Positions 1 through 11,000 of a stretch of DNA of 64,000 nt are shown here, piece after piece. Origin of the DNA: Ophiura sarsii (taxonomy: Eukaryota; Echinodermata; Ophiuroidea; Amphilepidida; Ophiuridae); contig CM069455.1 in the NCBI GenBank assembly GCA_035610835.1, positions 45,271,075-45,335,074 on the forward strand, written 5' to 3'. The number at the start of each line of letters is the position of its first letter. Positions within the stretch are counted from its first letter, which is position 1. Made by a program: the position numbers and the translations under genes. The notes beneath the pieces were generated by a model that was not told the origin of the DNA, did no database searches, and saw only the letters and a list, made by a program, of their open reading frames with translations.

Positions 1-488
1 GTCCAATAAGTGGGTATTTTATGTTTATAAACTACAAATAACTGATAGTGTCAACATGTAAACTTGGCTCTTGGGTATTGGAGGTCTTGTGAGGGAAATG
101 TTTCAATTATCGCCACATGGCGATATCGTGATATTTGATTACCATATTATTGCTATTGGCAAAAGACTGGCGATATCCAAGCCTAATCTCCTTGTTATAA
201 TTTAGTAAAAATAATATTTATGTGCGCTATTTTATTGCCTATAAAAACTGCGACACACAATTTAGGAATTGCTACACAAGTCAAAAAGTGTGTAGCAGTT
301 TTTGCTACGCAAAAATAAAGCCGAACATCTGACGTTGGTTGATAGTTAATGACACCACTTGAAAATCCAGATTACAAAGTCTGTTTGCAAATCCTCTCTT
401 TTTCTCTCGTTAACGTCATAAATAAAACAGTATGGCATATTATTTAAAAGATAAACAAATGGAATAGTCCAGTGAAGGTAATTATTGT

Positions 489-1503
489 CTTGTAGGAGTG
501 GGCTATAGAGGGTCATAGTTTCAGATCATGCTTGCTACATGATTTTTTGATGACTTTATACGTACTGACAACAAAATCCAGGGTGCCCCGGCCAAAAAAC
601 CACAAAAATTCGGCCATTTTGGAAAAACAGTATTTTGATCATAAATCAATCATTTTTGGTCCAATCAATTAAATTTTGGTGGCAATACCCATGTTTGTGG
701 AGACACTGAATAATCTTATGCAACTTTTATCGCATGACGATGTTTCGTTTTCCTGTAACTGGCATTTTTAGTGAAAATAGCCCTGTGGGGGCGCTGTTTA
801 AAAAATACCTTTCGCATCGTTGCATCTCAAATTCTAATGTTGAAATATGATAGGAGTTACATTTTAGGCATTTACTGAAAATCTGAGTAAAATACCATTT
901 GTTGTTTTAAAGCTACACCATTTTGAACATCTTTGAATTGTCTCCATTCAAACGCGCACTAATGAAAGTTCGTTGACCCCTGTACTATCCAATGGAAGAG
1001 CTTTTAACACGTTCTTGTGATTTTAAAATGGATGCCACAGTAAAATGAAATGAGGTTCCATGCTCACATCTTCAGACAATGTTTCTTGACACACTCATAA
1101 CATATTTCATGTATTCAAATTCATTTTTATTAATGCGATAGCTACTTTTTTGCAAAGCGCCCTCACAGTCCAAATTAGACCAAAATTAGCTGTTACAAGA
1201 TAACGAAGGAGTTATATGAGACGAAACCAGCATAGAATGACATCTTGTACCCTTAAACATGGGTATTGCCACCACAATCAAATAAATTAGACCAAAAATG
1301 ACTGAGTTATGAACAAAATACTGTTTTTTCCAAAATGGCCGACTTTTTGTGGTTTTTTGGCCGGGCACCCTGGATTTTGCATTTTTTTTCAATTTTTTTG
1401 TTGAAAATGTTGTCAGTACGCATACAGTCATCCAAAAATCATGTAGCAAGCATGATCTGAAACTATGACCTAAAAATGACCCTCTATAGCCCACTCCTAC
1501 TTG
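489..1503. mobile_element. 1-kb foldback transposon with CTTG target duplication
   Basis: Terminal inverted repeats of about 210 bp, with small indels, begin TAGGAGTGGGCTATAGAGGG at 493 and end with its complement at 1499. The arms share GATCATGCTTGCTACATGAT, GGCCAAAAAACCACAAAAA and GGTGGCAATACCCATGTT. The direct CTTG at 489-492 and 1500-1503 is a plausible 4-bp target-site duplication. No coding capacity inside. It sits in ZMPSTE24 intron 2. Confidence 0.8.
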
Positions 1504-1780
1504 TATGAATCAGTCGTTGTGAATGGGAATGGGACATTATGCTGCTCCTCGGCCCTCAAAATGCTGTCCTTGTTTTAAGATGCATCGATTATGAACTTTA
1601 ATTTATGAAAGAACGTACCAATCATACGTTCTTTCATAGCAATCGGTGGTTCAGAACTTAGAAAGGGTGATTGACGTATTCAAATGGTCGAATGATTATC
1701 AGATTACACGATTCAATGATTTTATGTACCACCTACTGAAACAAAGGAAATTAAGATAAACTATTCCAGACATTAAGGTT

Positions 1781-1832
1781 ACATAGTTCCCGGGACATAG
1801 TTATTTTAATAACTATGTCCCGGGAACTATGT
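1781..1832. repeat. Near-perfect 52-bp palindrome
   Basis: Two perfect 25-bp arms (1781-1805 and 1808-1832) around a 2-nt loop, each with CCCGGG in the middle. Likely a tiny foldback element. The rest of 1504-2415 shows no gene. Confidence 0.85.
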
Positions 1833-2415
1833 AAAAACTGTTAACCCATAACACTAATCGAACAGGAAAATCCAAGTTTTTAGAGAGAACGATGTAAAAC
1901 GTGTTTTGCACTTCTTTACTTATACCTTTAATATCTCAGCGAATAAATATTCGATATCGTTGTAATTTGACTATGTGATAGCCAATAAGTAGACCTAACA
2001 GAATATATAAGTTTTAGAGTGATTTGTCTTTTACTGTGACCGTACAGCTCTCGACAAAAAGTGTTACGTTCTTTTTGATACACGCTGTATAGAAGTGTTG
2101 AACTAATTAAACTGTGAACATATTTACCAGAAATTTTTAAATAAGAGGAAACTATTTATAAATGTCAGAACGGTATTACAATTAATTAATTGAGTATTTG
2201 TTTTGTTCGGCAACTTTTCTTTGCATGGAAGCTCCCTTAGGAGTCATAAAACGTAGAGTGGATTATCCTTGGGGGTCGCAGCGATATTTTGGGTCACTTT
2301 TCGCAGCGGGTATAAAGATTCTGAAAAAAGTGGGCGGCAGGGTTAGGGTTAAGCACAAAACTTGACAATTGTTCAAATCACTCCTATAGACTCAACACCT
2401 ATAAATATCACTTAC

Positions 2416-2562
2416 AGAACTCTCAGCTTGTCCGTACACATCATGCCAGAAACCAAAGTTCTCTTTGTCAAGAGCATAATCCCTGGATTTCTCCAATGTC
2501 TCTTGGTCCATCACATCTTTCAACGGACCGGGTACCTCTGTTGTGTTCTTGTAAACTTGAGC
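2416..2562 (-). CDS. ZMPSTE24: ZMPSTE24 coding exon 2 (partial gene)
   Basis: Second coding exon of the CAAX prenyl protease 1 homolog, a zinc metalloprotease of the ER and inner nuclear membrane that trims prenylated CAAX proteins such as prelamin A. It encodes 49 residues in phase 0. They contain VYKNTTEVP, ETLEKSRDYALDK and FGFWHDVYG, which align with the segment of the human protein following its first membrane helix (IYKTTTHVP, ETFEKSRLYQLDK, FSFWSGLYS). The acceptor reads CTTTACAG and the donor GTAAGTG on the minus strand. The catalytic HExxH exon is not in the window; later exons must lie left of position 1. Family identity is from remembered sequence, with no search run. Confidence 0.88.
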
Positions 2563-2730
2563 CTGTAAAGGAAAATTTAATGAAATGGTCGTTAAAGGGG
2601 CACTTCAGAGATCCTCCGGGGAGGGCACCCTCAATTTGATTTCTTCAGAAGTTGGGTTTTTCTCGTGTGATGTTTACAACACATACATGTAACTACCTGA
2701 CGAAACCATAGAGCTTATTTTATAATACTA

Positions 2731-2962
2731 TATACCCGGGTACCCGTGTACCAAATTAGGTAGGCCTACCCGAATACCCGAAATGTAAAAAAAAATGTTT
2801 TTGTTTTTTGTAAGTACAAATTTGTCCCCAAAATGACACATAATGGGGTCAATAGAGGTCATATGGGGGACAACTATGTACTTTAAAAAAAAAAACTTTA
2901 AACAAAACTTTTAAAAACAAATTTTCTTTTTTTAGAGTATATTTTCGGGTACCCGGGTACGA
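2731..2962. mobile_element. Short element with ACCCGGGTACCC inverted ends
   Basis: ACCCGGGTACCCGT at the left and its complement at the right bracket A- and T-rich filler. Inside ZMPSTE24 intron 1. The remainder of that intron (2963-3600) holds nothing recognisable. Confidence 0.5.
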
Positions 2963-3639
2963 AACTACCCGTGCATTCACAGCCTTAGTTTTACTTGCTA
3001 GTCCTATATAAAAAATTCCAATGCGACTTTTCTGAACACTTTGGCTATAGGTGGTTACGGACCTTCAATTTGCCGTTGACTACAAAGCATCAAAATCAAG
3101 TCTACGCTCTACTCGACCATACAGAAGAACGTTCCTAGTGACCATGTGTAGCTGTGTAAGCGACCGTTGTTTACATGAGCAATATTTCCGAAATTCGTAA
3201 AATGTTTCACTCGATTTTCAGACTTTGACTTGTAAAAAACATGTGAAAACTTGCATTATGTGTAAATATGATAACATGAGTATGTAGAGGAATCACTTTG
3301 TCAAATATTCTGTTCGATGGTAATATTTCACGGGAGTACAAAAAGGGTTAAATTTTGGCCGTTTTGGTGATGGTGCAATCTGAATTTGTTTGAATTCTCG
3401 TAGTTTGTGGTCAACGGCATGTGACGTCACTCCGTAATCACCTATAGCTCTTAATTTCATAGCAATGCCATGAATAAATAGTGAACATCCAAGGACAACT
3501 TTGAGTCTCCAAAAAGGTGAGTGGGACATAAAAACGGAGGATTTTCAGGTGACTAAAATTTCATTTAAAATGGTTCCCTTCAACATTTGAGCCGATACCC
3601 AAATCATAGATTTGGTATCTATATCGAGACTAGACTAGT

Positions 3640-3872
3640 CCTGCTAGCACTAGCAGGACAGTTTATTTTCACTGTAAATTCACACTAAAAGTTAAAACCA
3701 TGATTTTGAAGTAATTAGGAATTGCATCTCTCTGTAACTCGGAATATATACATGTAGCCTATGATTTATAATCAGAAATGTAAATCTGCAAGAAAATCTA
3801 CTTTCTAAAAAAATCATGAATAAAGCGTGCCCGCACTTTCAACTTTGGAAAAGATCATAAAGGCCTAGGCCT
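3640..3872. mobile_element. Half copy of the TTAA-type element seen near 59 kb
   Basis: Shares AAACCATGATTTTGA, AATTAGGAATTG, AAATCTGCAAGAAAATCTAC and AAAAATCATGAATA with the right half of the complete element at 58989-59319. The left half is missing. Confidence 0.6.
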
Positions 3873-3899
3873 AAATAGCATCTGAGGCTCTGAGCTGAG

Positions 3900-4340
3900 C
3901 AATAGTTCAGTCAGTTCCAAACAGCGTCCGAATTAAGGAAAAAAATCTGGTTGCCCGCCGGGCAACCAAGCAGGAAATTATGGTTGCCCGGCAGATTTTT
4001 TGGTTGCCCGTTCTGTAAAATATTTAAATGCATGTGTTAAGTGTTTCACCGGGCAACCAAATAAGTACATGTTGGTTGCCCGGTGCTAATTTTGGGTGTC
4101 CCGGGCAACCACTTAACGCGAACGCTGGTTCCAAATTGGCGAATCCTGTTTACAGCAGCGAATTAATTCAGAAGAGCGTCTCGCGCAAAACGCTTGCATG
4201 GCGCAATATGCAGTGGGAGTGATATGCCGGGACTTGATATGACGTGCAATGTCGCAGTGACACGCTTGCTTGCCAAAATTGTGCTTACGCTTGGTCTTGG
4301 ATTACTTTTGCACACGGATAGAATGATAGAATAGATCATG
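3900..4340. mobile_element. Family A inverted-repeat element, copy 1 (interrupted)
   Basis: Begins ATAGTTCAGTCAGTTCCAAA and continues, after a 206-bp insertion, with TTGGCGAATCCTGTTTACAG and ATTACTTTTGCACACGGATAG. Four other copies in the window: 11683-11872, 22788-23004, 35778-36369 and 47006-47229. Confidence 0.7.
3922..4127. mobile_element. hAT-type MITE with 8-bp target duplication
   Basis: Ends are CAGCGTCCGAATTAAG and its near complement (CTTAACGCGAACGCTG), flanked by direct GTTCCAAA at 3914-3921 and 4128-4135. CAG...CTG ends with an 8-bp duplication are the hAT hallmark. The body carries the word GGTTGCCCG or its complement at least seven times in 160 bp. Nested in the family A copy. 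Confidence 0.8.
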
Positions 4341-4373
4341 GACTTATTAGACTTGTCTGATAAGTCCATGATC
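4334..4373. repeat. CATGGACTTAT hairpin
   Basis: 14-bp perfect arms GATCATGGACTTAT and complement. The same CATGGACTT...AAGTCCATG motif forms a hairpin at 58341-58362 and a decayed one near 59813. Confidence 0.6.
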
Positions 4374-4743
4374 ATGAATGATATCATGATTGATAGGCAA
4401 CCATCAATCATCATCAAATTGTCATCATCATGATTGATATTAGAATTATTTTAGATTTAGGCCTAGGCCTAATTTTAAAATAAAAACTGAATATTTCTAA
4501 ACAAAAACTTCTCTGCAATTGTATAAATATTATATGTATAAGTGTTAAATAAATAACATGAATGATGAGTGATGAATGCTTTTGCTTTTAAAACCATTTT
4601 TTTTATCCATGACAGTTTGTAAGTGACTGCAAAATTCAACTCCAATTTCTGTTCAGGTGCCGAATTCTGCAGACTTGTTGCTGAGTGAAGTGAAAGCAAC
4701 ATATGATTCAAGTATTACTCTTATTTAAATCGTTACAGTATAC

Positions 4744-4863
4744 CTGTCTATGGCTCAAATACGTCTCCCAAACGTACATCACCCACAAGAAGACAAATAT
4801 GGACCAGAAAATGGTTTCCGGTTCAAAATAACCGATTTCTTCCATCTCAATTTCCACCATCAT
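4744..4863 (-). CDS. ZMPSTE24: ZMPSTE24 coding exon 1 (start of gene)
   Basis: First coding exon of the STE24-type CAAX protease, 40 residues ending on a clean codon before a GTATAC donor. Residues 18-36 form a hydrophobic helix with FVFLWVMYVWETYL followed by SHRQ. This matches the first transmembrane segment of the human protein (LLFSWTVYLWETFL, AQRQ). Two tandem ATGs sit at the start (minus-strand first bases at 4863 and 4860); I took the outer one, but the inner would cost one Met only. It joins in frame to the exon at 2416-2562 across an intron of about 2.2 kb. It is head-to-head with LTN1. Confidence 0.87.
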
Positions 4864-5013
4864 GAATCTTTGTTCCGAAAACAGAGCGCCCGATCATCGA
4901 CAGAGTTCTCCGTGCGAAAGAGGAAATTAAAAACAATCCTGTGATGTGCGGAAATTGTGCAACTTCTCCAACATCTGTCTTGCTCTTTTGAACGTAAAAA
5001 ATACACAACAACG
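4864..5013. promoter_or_regulatory. Divergent ZMPSTE24/LTN1 promoter and 5' UTRs
   Basis: The 150 bp between the two start codons must hold both 5' UTRs and at least part of both promoters. No TATA box is visible. An ETS-like GCGGAAAT lies near 4948. Just inside LTN1 intron 1, TGCGCATGCTC at 5326-5336 is close to the NRF-1 consensus. TATA-less divergent promoters with ETS and NRF-1 type sites are common for housekeeping gene pairs. Transcription starts cannot be read from sequence and may lie inside either gene's 5' UTR. Confidence 0.6.
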
Positions 5014-5055
5014 ATGAGTGGTCGGCAGAAACAACGCACCAAAGGCAACGTACAG
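5014..5055 (+). CDS. LTN1: LTN1 exon 1 (residues 1-14)
   Basis: Start codon exon, [14 protein letters not shown], matching the basic KQRTKGN start of human listerin. Donor CAG|GTAACA, phase 0. The match to the family's N-terminus decides the start. Confidence 0.9.
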
Positions 5056-8000
5056 GTAACATTCACTAGATGATAATTTTTGAAAGATACGAAATGGCTT
5101 GATGCCGGTATAATCAAGAAGTTGGTTTTGTTTTGAAAGTTGAGTTGCCGAATTCGGCAGTCATGGCAGTTGCACAGACATGATAATGACGATGACAGTG
5201 TGTTACGTGTACATAGTACATGCATGTACATGTATGTAGCCTGCCGTAACATTTTCTGAGCTACTCGGAATAAACCGCATACCTCATGAATTGGCAATGT
5301 CTTGCTAGACGTCCCGTAACTCAAGTGCGCATGCTCAAATCAATTAAAATACGTCGTTGTAGCTATCACGGTTTATTATTTCGTACGGGACGTCGTAAAC
5401 GTGAGGCAAGATTAAGATATAGCCCATGAATTGACTGTCTGTATATTATCGTCAATAGTAGCCTAAGTAGGCATGATATGATCATATTGGGTCAGGTTTT
5501 TTAAGTTGGGCACCCAAAAAAGGTGGAATATGCACATTTTCGGTAACATTTAACATTGGTTTTCTAAATAAAGTAGGCCTACTGTTATAAGCATAGCAGA
5601 TGCAAATTTGGGCTTATATGAAAGCCCAATTATCCCTCTATCAGTATCAAGAAAATTAATATCAAATATGCATACCAAATAATTACTAAAGCTAATTAAA
5701 CACAATTAGTCAGTGGTGGAAGGGGTGGTTGTTGCGGGGGTGGTTGTTGCGTGTGTGTATTTCCAATGGAGTAACGATTCTAAAAGATTCAAATGCTTGT
5801 ATCTCTGGTTTAGTACAACATGGTATTGCAAGTTTGGTCTTATTTTACAGAGAATTTAATGCTCTAATCATACAAATTAGATAAAACATTTAAATGAAGC
5901 TTAATCAATTTATGTAACTCGTTAAACATAATTAGTCGGCATGGTGGAGGTGGGGATGATAAGGTTGCAAATGATATTCAAATGAGCTTTTAGTAGAAAT
6001 TTCATAGAAAACCCACATTTTCTGTAAAAATAGTCATGATGTTGAAGTTTACAGTCACTATCATGTCTGTATTTAGTGTAAAAATACACTTTTTAATGAA
6101 ATAAACACTAATTAATTAAAAACTAATTAAATCTTATAAACGGATGTGATTAGGGTAATCCTGGATAGGCACATTGACCTATAAAATGGGGTTTTGCATT
6201 TCAAAATGTATGATTTATGAATTTCATAAAGTTGATAAGGGTTGTCATCTTCAACCTTAAGTTAAATTGTCCATTACACTGTACAATCAATCTATCTAAT
6301 ATAATGTTACAATGAAATGAATCAGTGCATGTTAAACCTATGACGATTACATTTTGTACCACCCTGTATACTAGCCTGCTGTGTAACAGTTCAAACTAAA
6401 TATTATTTAGCCTTTTATTCCCTGGAATAAAGGTCTAACACATGCTTGAAACACAGGCCTACTTCTACATTGTATAACCTTTTCATTCTGTATACAGTCT
6501 AACCAACCAAGTCAATAACACATTGACAGAAACTTATCTTAAATTTTGAAACACCCTGTATAATCTTTAAAAAATAACTCCTAATTTTGATGGGGTATAT
6601 TTTTTTTCAAGTAGGAAATATAACAATCCTTCATCAAATTTCAGATTCTGACAAGTTATTGATATGTTTTGATGTATTTTGAGCTACTTTGAATATAGCT
6701 AGCTATTTTCTATAATTAATGAGCGTAATAATGTTTACTTTTTGCACACCCTGTATAGTATTACTGTAACTAAGAAACCCCCACAAATTATACATTTATG
6801 GAAAGGGAAAATCATATGCTTTCTCATCAATAAGTTAGATTTTAATTTCTACATACATGTACTAGGAAAAAATGTGAGTCATTTTAAAAAGTTAAGTATT
6901 TCATGTAAATTTCTTTTGTTACACCCTATATGATTTTTTGGCCACCCTGAATATCAGGTTAAAATTAGTGCCATTAAAATCCTTAGTATATCAGCTTTCC
7001 AAAAATGTATGGTTATACATACTTTAGATGAACTATGCTTGTGATACAGTTAAAAAGGTGCCAAGAGAGGTGATTTTCACCAAATTGCTAAATGTGCACC
7101 AATTGGGTCCCAACTTAAAAAATGTGACACATTTTGAAAATAAAAATATTGAAAATGGAATGCACGTAAAATGGAATACACGTCTGGCAGGTACCGTTTT
7201 TCAATCAAACTATCAAAGTGTTAAACAAACTCGAAAGAATAGGCCTACAACAAAGAGCAGCACGCTTCTGTACGGGGGACTACACAAGAGAGAGCAGTGT
7301 TTTACAGATGCTACTTGAGCTCAAATGGGAACCGTTAAAATGCAGAAGGGAGAAAAACAGACTAGCTATGATGTTCAAAATTCAAAATGACTTGGTGGGA
7401 GGAATTCAAAAGGACCAGTATACCAAAATATCACCTACGGCAGGGAGTAGAAGAAACCACACTAAACACCTTGAAATCCCATATGCTGGCAAAGATGTCT
7501 ACAAAAATTCTTTTTTCCCAAGGACAAGTAGGGCGTGGAACGATCTAGACCAACAAGCTGTTTCATCAACATTATTAGGATTCAAACACCGGCTCAGTAA
7601 AACACACTAACATGCACGACGACACAAACAAGTTAGCGACATGCGATGAATTTCGCCCTGCTGACTGCAATTTCAGAAGAAGGTTAATTAATTCCGATCC
7701 AGAAGATTCCTCAATTCTACTTAGTCGTTTAGATCACACTGTAAAATGCCTGATTTTTTTTTAAAGTAAATAAATAATAGGAAATCGACAAGTTTGTTTT
7801 GCAAACTGAAGCTTTTTGTAAAATCACCCCACAAATGACGTCATTTGGTGCACATTTTCCACAATTTTAGGCTTAGGTAGGGACACGCTAGCATAAGCTT
7901 CAAAGTTTAGCAGAAAGTGATGGGCGCATCAAAATTGATCACAAAACAAGTTTCGATCATTTCAAATAAATTGTCCATAATAAATGATCCAAGAACTAAA

Positions 8001-11000
8001 ATCACATCATCACGCTGAATACCGATCTGTTATACAACATGCAAGTAAAGGCTTTGCGAACGAAATAGTGAGACAATCAACTCTACTTGCAATTGAGGAC
8101 CCTAGATCTAAAAGGGGGTTAAGTCACATTGAGAAAAATGGCAAAAACTGGGTTTCATTGTGTCCATGTGTGGACTTGACCCCCTCGGGTTTTATCTCCC
8201 ATGGACTCTTACACAGCTTTACCGCATGACTTAACTTTAACATTTGAACAGAGGGTGCAGAGATCCTCCTTGTAGCAGAAAACTGATACTAACTACAATT
8301 TCACAAGATTGTGACTTAACCCCCTTTTAGATCTAGGGTCCTCAATTGCAAGGTCAAGGATCTCTCCTTTCAGGCTCAGCGTTCACCGTTTAAATCATGC
8401 AAATTCACGCTCAGAATTTAGGATATACACCACCAATGCACCATGGAATATCACGTCCGGTAAAAGTTTATCAGCAAGCCTCCTTTTTTCGGTACAAATT
8501 GTGACATTTTTCAATTATTTCGATTGCTTTTGGGTATTACGCATTTTTATGAGTGTGCACAGTAAAAATCTCAAAAGAAATTGCACTAGTTTAGTTTGAA
8601 GATTTTACAATTTTAAACTACTTAATCGGCGTAAGGTCCGTCCTGAGTTTTGGGGCGTAAATGAAGGGCTGAGATCGATACATCAATTAGTTAATCACGA
8701 AATATTGACAAATCTAGTCAAACACTTTGTGGTATATACTTCTGATACGTTTTGTGTACATCCCTCAAGGAGGTATGGGATAACTCAAGTTAAAGCCGAT
8801 TGTTTGACCCCTACTTTGCATTACATGTAGCGTCTATGGGGAGTGCATTGGTGGTGTATACCCTTGAAGCTTTTGAACTCTTAATTGATACTGGAACGAT
8901 AAACTATTTTTATGATTCATAAAATTCAAAACAAGTAGGGTGACTAGGGTCACAAAAGTAGGGTTACACAAGTGGGGTCACAAATTGTATTAACACTCCA
9001 AATTATGAGCGTTTACTTTTGGACAAACTAGTAAACGCAATACTAAACACTTATGTGAGCCCAACAACTAAGCTGTTTTCCACCCAGGCTTTAATCAATA
9101 CCATTACAAAAACATAAAATTCAAAACAAGTAGGGTGACTAGGGTCACAAAAGTAGGGTTACACAAGTGGGGTCACAAATTGTATTAACACTCCAAATTA
9201 TGAGCGTTTACTTTTGGACAAACTAGTAAACGCAATACTAAACACTTATGTGAGCCCAACAACTAAGCTGTTTTCCACCCAGGCTTTAATCAATACCATT
9301 ACATCACAGATGGTGGAAACATCTGTGATATTCACTCACTTGGAGCATGATTTGCAGTCAATTCGGTGCAAAATGCAAGAAATGTTTAGTTTTGCGTTTA
9401 CTTTTACGTTTACTTTTGTGTTTAGAATTGCGTTTACTTTTGAGTTTACTTTTAGTTTGTCCAATAGTAAACGCTCATAATTTGCTGTGTAACCCGCAGA
9501 GCTTGCCCTGGGCCACCCAGAAATCTCAATTTCCTCAGACAGGACCAGACTGAAACTTCAATATGTGGTGAAGAGAATTTGATGCCACCTCAACAGATTA
9601 TAAGGAAAAAGCTTGTCCTGGCTCTTATGACTATAAGTGCATGGGACATAAAAGCTGATTTCAATTAAAAATGTTGTAGTAAATCTGTTTACTGCTTATT
9701 ATTGATACATTCCAGCCTGCCAGCAGTGGCCGCACAGCGGAGCTGATGACAAGAGAAAGCGGGGGCGCTACAGGATTCATCGGGTTCGGTACTATGTCAG
9801 GGGACTTAGGCTATGTACCTCAAGATGACCTGGGCTCGGGATTAGACGCAGACTTCCGGATGCTGCTCAGAAAATTAACAAAGAAAGATGTTGTGACAAA
9901 ACTAAAGGTAATGTTGTTTAAAAGTTGTCAATATATATAAAGAGAGTAAATGCATAGTTTGTTAAAACATGTTTGGTCACTTTTTCCTCAACCATGACTT
10001 GCTAAATTAGACGTCTCCCTAGTCTTTGTCAAAGACACCTCGCAAAATTACCTGTGTCGACCGAGAAGGTGGGAGGCCAAGCGGAGCGAGGCGTCTTTGC
10101 GCAAATAGCTATTCTACCGTGTAAGCAGTATGTCTCGATCAAACACCGTCATCCATCATCCTAACACACGATTAGCTCCGCCTAATTCTATTGACGACAA
10201 CGTTAAAAGATAGCACTTGATATCGATGACGTCTCCCGATATATCATGACATCATTCAACCAATCAGCAAGTGCAATATTTCCGGGAGAAATCTTCCGTA
10301 AAACAATACAAAACATTTAAACACAGAGATTGTTTGAGAAAAGGCGTTGTATTATACTATTTGTATAGAGGGCGCTCTCAAAGTGGTCACAACACCTTGA
10401 TGAAAGGCTACATCTCCCCAACCCCCAAATCTACATTTTAGCTCTGACCTCTTGAGTTCTAAAAATGCTTTGCTGGTATCAAACCTTCCTGGTCTTGTAT
10501 AATCATGGTAAAAGTTGTTTGATGATCTCATCAGTTGCCCCATAGTCCAAATGTGCTGTATTCATTCTGACTTGCATGCCTCTCTCCATCAGGGGTAAAT
10601 TGAGGTTCTATTTTCATCCCAGTGCATGCAAAGAATCTGTAAATGGGGGTGAAAATATAGCAACCATATGCTGGCCCAAAATTTGGAGGTCTGATTTCAC
10701 CCCAAGCTTTCAAAAAGTCCCAATATATGTGGGGTGAAAATTTAATTTTTAGGATAATTAACCCCCATTGGGGGTTAATGCTACCCCTGCTCCCCACCTC
10801 ATGAGTTGCATCATCAGGATCATTGCCATAACTTCAAATGAAACATAGCTTTATATTCCTTTTTGGTAACAACTTTTTCAGGCACTGCAAGAATTTGGCG
10901 TATTATGTAAAGACAAAGATACAGAAGCCGTCAGCGCAACTCTACCCCACTGGTGCAGGCTGTATGGACGACTGGCAATTGTAAGTCTCTGCTCAGTTTA

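Larger units (their letters stand above)
5056..9715 (+). other. LTN1: LTN1 intron 1
   Basis: 4.66-kb intron holding an NRF-1-like site, a CACCCTGTATA spaced repeat, a LINE tail, a 43-bp-armed MITE and a 195-bp tandem duplication, each listed separately. 5400-6340 is AT-rich with no recognised element beyond a short GGTGGTTGTTGCG duplication near 5720. Confidence 0.85.

Noticed and set aside
2338..2352. Telomere-like AGGGTTAGGGTTAAG.
   Set aside because: Only two units of TTAGGG; no array, so likely chance.
1..2415. Further ZMPSTE24 exons.
   Set aside because: I looked on the minus strand for the next conserved segment (LILLFGGIPYLW-like) and found none; the remaining exons are presumably outside the window.
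4860..5324. 154-codon minus-strand frame over the LTN1 start region.
   Set aside because: It overlaps LTN1 exon 1 antisense, is not in the ZMPSTE24 frame, and shows no family resemblance.
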